A DNA stretch of 64,000 nt from NCBI RefSeq assembly GCF_964355755.1, contig NC_092672.1, positions 25,540,501-25,604,500 of the forward strand, read 5' to 3'. The stretch comes from Antedon mediterranea. Lineage: Eukaryota; Echinodermata; Crinoidea; Comatulida; Antedonidae. Below are positions 49,801 through 57,344 of this stretch, one piece after another. How positions within the stretch are numbered: the first letter of the stretch is position 1; the number at the start of each line of letters is the position of its first letter. The position numbers were made by a program, and so were the translations under genes. Under the pieces are notes generated by a model that searched no databases, was not told where the DNA came from, and saw nothing but the letters and a program-made list of their open reading frames with translations.

Positions 49801-50712
49801 CGTCAGCAAAATAACGTACTGTTGAGGAAACAGCTACATGATCATAGAAGGCGCCAATATGGCTTATTTGGGGGTTTATTTTAGTAACTCGCCTTTTAAC
49901 CATCAATATAATATGATCATTTTACTAAAAACTATATTTTAAACATTAGAAATAAAAATATCACGGGATGTGCCTCAACAAAAATTATTATACACTTAAT
50001 ACTACGGACATAAATAAAATTAAATGATAAAAATGTGATCGAATAATATGTTGCTAACGACATGGATATGATATATCTGCCACAATATGCATAAGTATAA
50101 AAATGGATACGCTGGCTTTACGTGCTATACATTGTAACAATTATTGTTTTAAAATAAATTATTCTCTTTTACGTAAAAAAAAAAAATATTTATTAACCAA
50201 ATAAAAAATATCCACATAAATAATCTAGGCCTAGGCCTAGTTCCTATAAAAATATATCAATTAAATTTATATAAACGAAGAAAATGTATATATCCTCTAG
50301 CTAGCATGCATCCCGCTCCATACAAAATAGCGCGACCGATTTCAAACGCGACCAATAATATCATCAAAAGTATCTAGCCTAGGCCTAGCTAGTGGCGCGC
50401 CATACAAAATACAGTTGATTTTATCGTGACTGATTTCATCGTAAACCGGATGAGCCTAGTAGCTTAGCTAGTAGACTAGTAGTAGGCCTAGGCCTAGGCC
50501 TATTAATTATTACTAGGCCTAGCCAAACATAAGCCTAGTAGTACTACTATTATTTAGCTAGTACCCACTTATAGGCTAGTATAGTATAGGCTAGACTAGA
50601 GGCTCCTAGCTAGGCCTACCCCCCTAGCTAGGCCTATCTTATGATGATATAAATAAATTTGAACGATACATTTACCTTTAACATTTGCAGTAGTAGGAAT
50701 TACACACTTCAT
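31843..50712 (-). CDS. RAD9: RAD9 checkpoint clamp component (9-1-1 complex), 13 coding exons
   Basis: PCNA-like subunit of the RAD9-RAD1-HUS1 clamp that activates ATR signalling. Exons 5'-3': 50712-50676, 40468-40398, 39592-39437, 38767-38653, 36568-36469, 35852-35746, 35513-35407, 35126-35062, 34704-34552, 34105-34025, 33729-33632, 33096-32966, 31953-31843; every junction has GT/AG and a matching phase, giving 443 aa (human RAD9A 391). Family phrases: MKCVIP (1-6), VFGRAIHCLARIGDELYIEP, LRTVNTSRSAYACFIF, VFKSLSHIEKSV, IVKTHNLTYQETETLQAVF, HTEMSLNPEEFQ, VTFCLKELRAILSFSD, SVLEASFVLATLAD, then a polar tail with VPGTPPSKKFRSLFFGS and VPVLAEDTEDEDSD at the end. The tail binds TOPBP1 in the human protein. 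An acidic loop (SDSEDDEEDAF) lengthens the N-terminal domain. This is probably the single pre-duplication orthologue of RAD9A and RAD9B. Intron 1 is 10.2 kb of mobile DNA. Confidence 0.96.
32078..32304. mobile_element. Inverted-repeat element related to the one at 15161
   Basis: AAGGCCCATTTATACCAGGA near the left end and TATCGTTATCGTTCTAGTGT near the right end pair imperfectly. ATGACATCATGATTACC lies inside, as in the relatives. It lies in RAD9 intron 12. Confidence 0.5.
32366..32879. mobile_element. TTAA-flanked MITE, family B, copy 1
   Basis: Left end AGTCCCATTCCCTACATTTT; right end AAATTGTAGGGAATCTGTCT, complementary in outline. TTAA flanks both sides (32362-32365 and 32880-32883). Its interior (CCGATGTTTACCAGCTAGG, GCGAGCTACTTAGGTAGTGC) is shared with the copy at 48625. 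TTAA duplication suits piggyBac-type mobilisation. It lies in RAD9 intron 12. Confidence 0.85.
34366..34520. repeat. ~35-bp minisatellite, 5 copies, in RAD9 intron 9
   Basis: Units resemble TGCCCCTCAGCCAGGTCAAT followed by ATTTGTATACTA. Unit length varies by a few bases. It begins just downstream of RAD9 exon 9. Confidence 0.8.
36105..36390. repeat. Diverged copy of the 59.8-kb interspersed element
   Basis: CATGTCATTTTAATGTTACATAATAGTTATTCATT, in pieces, and TTTTTATAAGTGAAA match the order of words at 59800-60020. It lies in RAD9 intron 5. Confidence 0.45.
37085..37310 (+). mobile_element. SINE/LINE-tail-like repeat
   Basis: AAGATGAGTTTTCAAAGCAG, GATTTAAAGGCGGTAGTAGA and GGCAGGTAGGTCATTCCATA follow the order seen in the tail at 14860-14960 (AAAGGTGAGTTTTGAG, GGTAGGTGGTTCCAGAGCC) and in a fragment near 48560. 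It follows an ATAATAATAATA run and lies in RAD9 intron 4. Confidence 0.55.
37395..37705 (+). repeat. 53-bp tandem array (about 6 units) in RAD9 intron 4
   Basis: Unit GTATTATTTGTACCATTGCA, CTCAATCCATTAGTCACTTC, AGTAAATGAGTGA with period 53 (for example 37448 and 37501). One unit near the 3' end is shortened by four bases. The first part of the unit matches the arm of the hairpin MITE at 20955. Confidence 0.92.
39250..39436. repeat. Fragment of the TTTATTCGAATAAA repeat family
   Basis: AAACACCCTCCCCCAAATAA, ACGCCTCCCTCGAATCAA and GGAATTTATTCGAATAAAT resemble words in 45400-45710 and in the element at 56117. It borders RAD9 exon 3 directly. Confidence 0.4.
39843..40190. mobile_element. Inverted-repeat element, relative of the one at 15161
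   Basis: CACACTAGGACACTAACAAT at the left and TTATCGCCGATCGTTATCATT at the right, with AATGATGTCATGATCAAC and ACTAATCATGATGTCAT inside. It lies in RAD9 intron 2. Confidence 0.5.
41690..41760. repeat. CTAGATGG hairpin with GCTCGCTTCGCTCGC core
   Basis: ACTAGATGGCACGCTCGCTT is followed by CGCTCGCGTACCATCTAG, giving a short hairpin. A similar arrangement (CTAGAGGG, TTCGCTCGCTC, CCCTCTAGG) lies at 45155-45205. Both may be transposon ends; partners were not identified. Confidence 0.45.
42132..42950. mobile_element. 819-bp foldback element with 14-bp satellite in both arms
   Basis: The sequence is palindromic almost throughout. Left end TATGGAACGCCGTTTACGCA, right end its complement. Each arm carries about ten copies of TTTTGAATGAAATG (or the complement), then GTCAAACTATTGG, CTCGCGA, AGGCCTAAGC and GGGTACCCTCAT, mirrored around a small centre near 42550. 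GGTTGT lies directly outside both ends (42126-42131 and 42951-42956), a likely 6-bp target duplication. It sits in RAD9 intron 1. No coding capacity is apparent; frames in the arms are only repeat translations. Confidence 0.9.
43689..45009. mobile_element. Second, inverted and rearranged copy of the 1334-3541 transposon interior
   Basis: 43983-45009 is the reverse complement of about 2062-3085, sharing for example CCGGTTTTCAGCTATTAAAA, GGCAAATCTTTGAACC and TACCGAATTTTGCCCTTACG. A second partial copy (43689-43975) repeats 44430-44733 in direct orientation (GGGCCCATATATTTACCTAC to GCGAAGCCTCCTCG). The TIR ends of the 1334 element are absent. Confidence 0.85.
45628..45646 (+). repeat. Poly-G tract (19 G)
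   Basis: Uninterrupted G run on the plus strand, in RAD9 intron 1, within a repeat carrying GCGTTTATTCAAATAAATAC words. Confidence 0.95.
46540..47640 (+). pseudogene. Decayed coding remnant of unknown family
   Basis: The base composition and residual plus-strand frames look like old coding DNA. The longest runs from 46864 (MENISKGQKHTNSAFSLQ, later LSEVSFCLKEADHKDINL), and interrupted frames follow on both sides. I do not recognise the family. Its position inside RAD9 intron 1 and beside other repeats suggests the body of a transposon gene. Confidence 0.3.
47690..47985 (+). repeat. Two tandem ~150-bp units ending in AAAATGGCGGCCATTTT palindromes
   Basis: GTTAATCACC-ATGTTGTTGTCATA, TATCATTTT, TTTAATA-GAAATTTAA and AAAATGGCGGCCATTTT occur in the same order from about 47697 and 47840. 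The first unit also has the reverse palindrome CAAAATGGCCGCCATTTTG. Confidence 0.75.
48004..48528 (-). pseudogene. 5'-truncated LINE, C-terminal end of reverse transcriptase polyprotein
   Basis: A 174-codon reverse frame ends the ORF: KMRVFNVYITSIFLYNCELW, then TWYGHLLRLNENTPAKIAL, KGRPKTTWMANIKKE and EWRTQVRRAMSNDD. The series LYxCExW, RxxxWxGHxxR, GRPxxTW and WRxxV is the standard C-terminus of RTE-like and related non-LTR retrotransposons. The catalytic palm is missing upstream (an A-rich run follows at 48537). The open frame is long for a dead copy, so insertion may be recent. It lies in RAD9 intron 1, same strand as RAD9. Confidence 0.8.
48625..49250. mobile_element. TTAA-flanked MITE, family B, copy 2
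   Basis: Left end AGCCCCATTCCCTACGTTTT; right end AAATTGCAGGGAAGGGGTCT. TTAA at 48621-48624 and 49251-49254. It is 112 bp longer than copy 1; the extra piece includes GCGGCCCGCTATAAATCCC and AATGCATTGCGCGCGGATTG. It splits an older repeat (GAGTTACGAATGC before, AGGTAGAGAATTAAAG after). Confidence 0.85.
49325..49995 (+). repeat. 165-bp direct repeat, copies 506 bp apart
   Basis: 49325-49490 and 49831-49996 are almost identical, both starting GCTACATGATCATAGAAGGC and ending AACAAAAATTATTATRCACT. The intervening part (AAAACACGTGCAGGAGGCC, AAAGGGGAATCCCCGTCAGC) resembles 57640-57800. An LTR-like or duplication origin is possible. Confidence 0.85.
50676..50712 (-). CDS. RAD9: RAD9 exon 1 (37 coding bases)
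   Basis: Encodes MKCVIPTTANVK plus the first base of a Val codon, then donor G|GTAAATG. It joins the exon at 40468-40398, which continues VFGRAIHCLARIG. Too short for ordinary ORF calling; found by searching the reverse strand for a Met-Lys-Cys start with phase-1 donor. The match to the conserved RAD9 N-terminus and the phase agreement make it secure. Confidence 0.9.
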
Positions 50713-50844
50713 TTAAAGTTGTGGTAAAGTCTTCTATCTAGGCCTAGCCTACTTTTATCTTACCAACACATCTCAAGAACAGAATTAACATGTATGGTGA
50801 TTGTATCAGCCTAGACCAAAGTCCAAAGATAAGTTATAAGTTCT

Positions 50845-50890
50845 TTGCTATGGGTGGCGCCATTTTGTGAGCCATGGAGAGAGGGGGATT
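50845..50890 (-). promoter_or_regulatory. RAD9 proximal promoter with YY1-like site
   Basis: On the reverse strand CACAAAATGGCGCCACCC lies about 150 bases before the RAD9 start codon; CAAAATGGCG matches the core of the YY1 motif common at housekeeping promoters, and GGCGCC is E2F-like. Similar AAAATGGCGGCC words occur in repeats elsewhere in the window, so function is not certain. Confidence 0.4.
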
Positions 50891-51011
50891 GAGTAATTGA
50901 CTGAGGAGTAGGGCGCCCGCATCAAATTAGAAAGTCAAAATCATAGAGGGGTTCTGATATTTTAATTGTGAAGGATGCACCACCTTTGCTGCTAATAGTA
51001 CAGGAAAGATA

Positions 51012-54000
51012 GGGTGTGTCGAAAGCGAAGACCTCGAAAGCGAAGATCGAAGACCGAAGACCTCGAAAGCGAAGACCCTACGAAATGGTAGTGTGCACAA
51101 AATCCGACCAAAATCGATGATAACACCTTGAATTTACAGATTCTAAAAAAATATTTCGATTTTAATCGTTATGTTATCAAAAAACATGACTTTATCTATG
51201 AACAAGCTCACGTGTTTTCGCCAATGGAGTTAATATGTGATATAGTTTTACGAACAAACACATCGCGCTATTTGCAAGGCGACGGACACACAAGAAGGAC
51301 CTCGAATTGAATGCAATATTAAATGTCACTTTTTCCGATAACTTTGTATTGTAGCACACGTCGCCTACAATTTAAAACCATAGCCAACTGTATAGAAAAG
51401 TATAGAAATAAACTACACAGTAAAGTAAATAAATTAAAGTAAGTAAATTGTAAGAAGTAAAGGATGGCGATAGGCATTTAGCCTAATTTTAGAGCCTATA
51501 TAAAAAGTGTCCGTATCATAGATTTTACACTTGTTTTTAAAAATGTTATACGTACGCGTGAATACAACTAAGAGATCCTTTTTTTTGCATTTAAATATTA
51601 TTATGTTGATGTATGTTTATTATCTATAATATTTGCCTATTTGTATGAATAAATACAATAAGATATTTATTTTCCTGGAGTTATTCTGTATAGTATTTTA
51701 AACTTGTACATTTTCCCCATTGTAGCCAATACTACAGTATTACTGATTTAATTATTCGCCAGTTTAAAAATGTTTTTCTAATGTATTCATAATGGACAAA
51801 TAATATTATCAGTATCGGTTAGTGTGGTTGGTGAAGCGACAGTACTATGTAAAGAAGAAAAATGTAAAATAAATATTTCATTAACCAACGTATGAACTAC
51901 TAAACGAAAACATCCTGCCGCAACGTATTGTATTGAACGCGCGCGCAACATAAGAAAATACTCTTCTATCTATTTTTGCATCCCCTCTTACGATCGAGAA
52001 TCATGAAGAACGTAAAGCAGTCGGCGTTGAACACGTCGGTTCCCACTTGTGATGACACGCAAATTTGTTCTTAAGGCGCACTTTGCGTCGATCTGGATAC
52101 TAATTCCAGCTCTTAAAATATTTCCCGGGTCAAAATTGGCAGAATATATTCAAATTATGATTTGACAAGAAGTAAAAAGAACGAACGATATAGGCATCAG
52201 CGTTCTGCAAATTTTGGTTATAAATCGGTCGTTTCCTGCGACATATCATCTGTTTCACGGCTTCCATAATTCCGAATAATTATGCCATTATGTGAACGTT
52301 CACAAAGACAAAAGCCATTCAAAACAAAGATTGAAATAAAAAATATTCCCTCCAAAATTACAAGTTGCCGATTTTGTTACAATATGATTAGTGACGATAG
52401 TGTGTTCACGTTTAATTTATTTTTCAATATTAAAACGGGTGTTTATTCATATCGGTATTACGTTTACCGACACTGTCAAAAGATTAGTTTAATGAAGTTC
52501 CAGTTCCGCCAACCACAATTTTCCTCATCATCAAATAAAAAACTGACTTTTGTTTTCAAGCATTGCCCGTGGTGAATACAAAAAGAGATACTCTCTATAA
52601 ATCTTTATTAAGTGATGGTGAATGTTTATCGGGCTTAACCACTCTAACCCCCAACCTTCTATCTCACAGGCTTGTGGTTGAGACGACTATTCAACAGTCT
52701 CCCGATTTTCAACAGATTGTCGACGTCCCGCTTCTAAATGTTTGCATCCCTGCCATGAGTGTCCATTAACAAAAGAAAACATAACATTTTAATTAAGAAA
52801 CAGGTTACCGGTTGTTGACCATTTAAATATAGAATTGACACTAATACAAACAAATCTAACAGAATTATACTATTATAACGGGTTAACGATCAAGAAAAAT
52901 GTTCAGAGTGTGATGTCTATCGTTCGTTCTACAGTATTAGCCTTTTGTCAAATCATAATTTGAATACAGTATTATTTTTTACTTTGACAATACAAAGATA
53001 TAAAATAAAGTTCCGTTAGTTCACGGTAAGCTGTTGGGACGAACTGTCATTGGCCCGAGAAATATTTTAAGAGCTGAAATTGGTTTTCAGATCGACGCAA
53101 AGTGCGCCGTAAGAAAATAACGTTGCGTGACGTGTCATCACAAGTGGGAACCGATGTGTTCAACACCGTTTCTGCTTTATTACGTTCATCATGATCCTCG
53201 ATCTTAAGAGGGGATGCAAAATAGATAGAAGATAGATAGATAGATTTTCTGTTGCGCGCGCCAATGATACGTTGCGGCAGAATTTGTTTTGTTTAGTGGT
53301 TCATACGTTGGTTTTAATGAAATATTTATTTTCCTTAAAAGGAAAATAAATATTTCATTAACCAAAAAAAATTTACATTTTTCTTTACATCATCGGTCGC
53401 TTCTCCAACCACACTAAATATTCTGATACTGATATAGGCCCTATTATTTGTCTATTATGAATACATTAGAAAACATTTTGAAACTGGCGATTAAGTAAAA
53501 TAGCAATAGTTACAATGGGAAAATGGAAAAGTTTAAATACAATACAGGAAAATGAATATCTTATTGTATTTATTCATACATTTAGATAATAAACAATAGG
53601 CAAATATTATAGATAAAAAACACATAGCAACATATTTAAATGCAAAAAAGATCTCTGTACCTAACATTTAAAAGCAAGTGTAAAATCTATGATACGGACA
53701 CTTTTTATAGGCCTATAGGCTCTAAAATAAACCTAAATACCGGGCCTACCGCCATCCTTTACTTCTTACAATTTACTTACTGTAGTTTATTTCTATACTT
53801 ATAAACAATTGGCTATGATTTTAAATTGTTATCGGAACAAGTGACATTTAATGTGCGAGGTCCTTCTTGTGCGTCCGTCGCCTTGCAAATAGCGCGATGT
53901 GTTTGTTCGTAAAACTATATCACATATTAACTCCATTGGCGAAAACACGTGAGCTTGTTCATAGATAAAGTCATGATTTTTTATAATATAACGATTAAAA

Positions 54001-54157
54001 TTGAAATATTTTTTCAGGATCTGTAAATTCAAGGTGTTATCACGATTTTGTATGATTTTGGTCGGATTTTGTGCACACTGCCATTTCGTAGGGTCTTCGC
54101 TTTCGAGGTCTTCGGTCTTCGATCTTCGCTTTCGAGGTCTTCGCTTTCGACACACCC
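51012..54157. mobile_element. 3.1-kb long-TIR element (Mutator-like/foldback) with 9-bp target duplication
   Basis: Ends GGGTGTGTCGAAAGCGAAGA and complement. Inverted arms of about 1.2 kb each (51012 to about 52200; about 52915 to 54157) share, among much else, TCACGTGTTTTCGCCAATGG, GACGCAAAGTGCGCC-like words and CAAATCATAATTTGAATA. The outermost parts contain four TCGAAAGCGAAGACC-like repeats. Outside lie GGAAAGATA (51003-51011) and GGAAAGGTA (54158-54166), a 9-bp duplication with one change. Very long TIRs with 9-bp duplications are characteristic of MULEs; no MULE transposase is encoded. Confidence 0.88.
52282..52575 (+). CDS. Hypothetical 97-aa ORF in the unique centre of the long-TIR element
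   Basis: ATG to TGA, starting MPLCERSQRQKPFKTKIEIK and ending KLTFVFKHCPW. Residues about 30-75 contain CRFCYN and YRHCQ, a C-x2-C ... H-C arrangement that could bind a metal, within a Tyr/Phe-rich segment. No relative is recognised. A second frame (to 52769) overlaps but lacks an ATG at its start. It might be a captured host fragment, an accessory TE protein, or chance. Confidence 0.3.
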   Translation: MPLCERSQRQKPFKTKIEIKNIPSKITSCRFCYNMISDDSVFTFNLFFNIKTGVYSYRYYVYRHCQKISLMKFQFRQPQFSSSSNKKLTFVFKHCPW

Positions 54158-54643
54158 GGAAAGGTATGCTCAGAATCAGTAAAAGGTTGAAAAAATTGCA
54201 ACAGAATTTTTTTCACCACAATGTGCATTTCTATAAGGTCCCTATATGAACATACTAAAAGTCTAGAAAAATCCAGGTAGGGGAAATAGGTTTTTTTAAA
54301 CAAAATGGCCGCCAATGGCGAAAAATGTCTAAAAAAAATGAACAAAAAACATATATTTTATATCTAATTACCACTTGATAGCAGTTTTTATAATGCTTTT
54401 TATATTTCTTTAGTGTCAAACATTTAAACTGCAATATACATATTAATTTAAGTGCTATTTAGCAACAAAAACACACATTTAAGTATCAAGATATCACCAC
54501 GGTTATAATAATTAATAGACAACGTATAGTCCTATGCATTATAATGCAGGATTACGGTGTCTAATATTAAAACAGCTCATTTACATTTGTACTGTCACAA
54601 CAATAGAATTATACAATCTTACAATCTATTAATCCATTTATTT

Positions 54644-55120
54644 TCATTGTCCAGTTATCATCCTCTGTCTATAGGTAGGAATTAAGCATGTGCTGCGGCC
54701 GTGATGGTATTCGTCACAAACAGTGGTACTGGTGGTAAATTTGTCATCAATGGACACATCACGCCATTTGTAACTTTCCATTCCCCAGTCTGTGGGTTGA
54801 AGAAGAGTACTTTCTTTCCACTGCTGTACCATGGTAATTAAATATACACGCAGGGAATGACATTTTGCAGCATTTGTTGTAGGGGGAATAGACTTTATTT
54901 CAAGTGCTGTTTTGCTTTTTGCTACTTTCTCCCAGAACGTATTCCTCCATACAGTATAGCTACCAATGCCAATTCCTCTGATGCGATGGTTTCTTTTTTT
55001 TTTGGAGACGTTTGGTTTTACAGAGTTTGTAAGCATACTACTGCCCAGGTGTTATGACTTTTTAAGACCTTTTCCTATACCAAATAGATGGGATGTAGTA
55101 TCATATCCCTGGATTCCATG
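54644..55120 (-). pseudogene. Decayed uncharacterised gene, C-terminal part (reverse copy)
   Basis: Reverse translation shows HGIQGYDTTSHLFGIGKG (about 55120-55067), a stop, then after a shift an open 130-codon frame from 55036: RIRGIGIGSYTVWRNTFWEK, later KCHSLRVYLITMVQQW, LQPTDWGMESYKWRD, TSTTVCDEYHHGRSTC. The GYDTTSxLFGxGK motif followed by HSLRVY and PTDWG resembles a large group of uncharacterised proteins of aquatic invertebrates that carry a GCDTTS-type motif and often sit in mobile DNA; that link is from memory and unverified. It lies in the interior of the outer element. Confidence 0.5.
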
Positions 55121-55589
55121 TATAAAAAGCAAACTAATTTTTACAGAGCTTCACACCAAGGACAGACTTTACATGCATTCACAGTGCTCCCCCATCGAGA
55201 ACATACAGTATTAAATCAATGAATGAAGCAACCGTGACAGAATATAAATTTAAGAGGAAAGAACACATGGGTCAAACCAACCATATTCATTAATAAAGAA
55301 GCAGTGCACATTCCCTCACATATACTATTTCATCATCTATGTGAGACAGTCATACACAATGCATCATTTGGTGAAAAAGAATCTTATACTTTTCCTGCAG
55401 CCCTCTTTTACTCCATTGACTCCATACACACTGCTAGACTACTCAGAAACCTTCATCTCACTGCCCACTGTTTGCTACATCAAACCTTTTGGCCCGAAAC
55501 AGCAACATTTCAAGACACTTATTATGTACCATGTATGTTTGTTACGTTATGTGAAGGCAAAGTAAACTATTGTGTTTAATGGCTATAAT

Positions 55590-55950
55590 TATGGGCCGTA
55601 AGTAAATTTGGTTTAGGAAGAGGTGTTGGCCTTAAAAATCATCACATCACAGTAGGAGTTGTATGTCAAATTCTGTAAACCAAACAGTTTAAAAAAAAAA
55701 AGAAAACATTGCATCAGGAATTTGGCATTGGTACCTATATATTATGGAAGGAAGTCAATGGAGACTTTAGACAGCCTCTTTTCTTTGAGAAAGTTGCAAA
55801 AAGCAAATCTATTCCCTTGCTGCAAAATTTCATTTCGTGAGTCTTTATTACCAGGTATAGCAGTGGATAGGAGATAGTCTTCAACCCACAGACTAGGGAT
55901 GGAAAGTATTGATGACAAATTGACTACCAGCACCAGAGAAACTATTAAAG
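55590..55950 (+). pseudogene. Decayed copy of the same gene in opposite orientation
   Basis: Plus-strand frames read FGLGRGVGLKNHH, then KKKRKHCIRNLALVPI and KLQKANLFPCC, aligning with the reverse copy (FGIGKGLKKS, KKKRNHRIRGIGIGSY, KVAKSKTALEIKSIPP). At DNA level AACCCACAGACT and GAATTTGGCATTGGTA match the complement of 54644-55036. Multiple frameshifts are present. Confidence 0.6.
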
Positions 55951-56116
55951 TTGATTAGATGTACCTATAAATAAGGTTGTAGTAAAATGAATTGCCGTTG
56001 CAGAAAATATGGTTTGGACTGCTGCTCCACTATTTTTTAAGAATGCCACGGCATCAGCACATGCTCAATTCCCCACCAATAGATGGAGGATGAGATACTG
56101 ACAAGATGAAAGTGAA

Positions 56117-56518
56117 ATTACCGCATTTATTTGAATAAATGCCCTTGGTGGTTGATTTTTAAGGAGGGTAGTGGGGGCGTGTAATCGTCGTGAGGAGTTT
56201 ATTCGGAGAGGCGTATATTTTTGTGGGTGTAATGTGGGAAACGTGTACAATCAAATAAATACACCCTTTAGATATGAACAAATACAACACCATTCAGTGA
56301 ATTCTATTACAAATAGAGATGTGTTAAAATACAATATTGTGTATAATATGCATGTGGCGGGGCGTACATTCGAGGAAATAAATTCAAAATGATGTCCGAT
56401 GGGAGCGGGGGAGGGGGTGCGGTGGCGTAGGTTATTCAAAATGATGTCCTATGGAGGGGAAGGGGGGAATTTATTCGATTTTTCTAAATGTAGCGTTTAT
56501 CCGAATAAATACGGTAAT
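56117..56518. mobile_element. 0.4-kb MITE with TTTATTyrAATAAA ends
   Basis: Left end ATTACCGCATTTATTTGAAT and right end ATCCGAATAAATACGGTAAT pair as TIRs. The interior is G-rich on the plus strand (GGAGCGGGGGAGGGGGTGCG) with repeated TTCAAAATGATGTCC. Related fragments occur at 39250 and 45400-45710. It is nested in the right half of the outer element. Confidence 0.7.
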
Positions 56519-57344
56519 AGATTGTGGCGCAAGGATTTTCCCGATGAGGGAGGGAGAGGTGGAGAGCGCAGCCAGCATCAATTGGCTGGGCCATCAATGG
56601 GAGCGCACCCAGAGGTTCCGATAATATTATACCGGTAAAGGGTAGTTTTACTCACTTTTAAAAATGAAAATCCTTGAAACTGCACTCAATGGGGTATTGT
56701 TTTATATTAGGAAATATCATCATATTATTGTCTATATACATAAAAAATAGCCAATTGTGGAGAGGGGATGGGGGGACGGACAGACTCCCTCACCCTTCCC
56801 ATTTGATCTCCCATCCCTATACCACCCCTCCCCACTGGCACCACCAATGTTGTAATATATTGTTATAACAGTACAAATGTAAATGAACTGATTTATTAAT
56901 AGACACCGTAATCCTATGTGTTAAGCATAGGAAGGACTGCGTTTTATATATTATTATAACAATAGGGATATATCTAGATACTTAAACATTTGTTTTTCGG
57001 CCATTTTCTAATTAACAGCACTTAAAATAATGTGTTTATTGTAGGTCAGATCTTCGAAATTGTAAAGAAATATATAAACCATTGTAAAAACTGTTATAAA
57101 GTGGTAAAGATCTATCATTTATGTTTTTTTGTCCTTTTCTAGGAATTTTCGCCATTGGCGGCCATTTTGTCCATACCTGGATTTTTCTAGACTTTTAGTA
57201 TATTCATATAGGGACCTTATAGAAATGCATTGTGGTGAAATAAATTCTGTTGCAATTTTTTCAACCATATTTCATAGTTTTCCTGTACTATAAGTGTGCC
57301 ACCGATCTAAAGGTGTGATTCCAAATAAATAAATGGGTGCAGGT

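Larger units (their letters stand above)
50970..57300. mobile_element. Outer inverted-repeat element (interrupted by the 51012-54157 insertion)
   Basis: The left arm is 50970-51011 plus 54158-54610 and the right arm about 56838-57300. Shared phrases in inverted order include TAGTACAGGAAA, GGTTGAAAAAATTGCAACAG, TAGAAAAATCCAGGTA, CAAAATGGCCGCCAATGGCG and CATTTACATTTGTACTGT. The left arm is only continuous when the 3.1-kb insertion is removed. The interior (54610-56838) carries two opposed copies of a decayed gene. It lies just upstream of RAD9. Confidence 0.75.

Noticed and set aside
54001-54345. Overlapping frames across the end of the long-TIR element
   Set aside because: They cross the element boundary and read the TCGAAAGCGAAGACC repeats; the mirror arm has equivalent frames.
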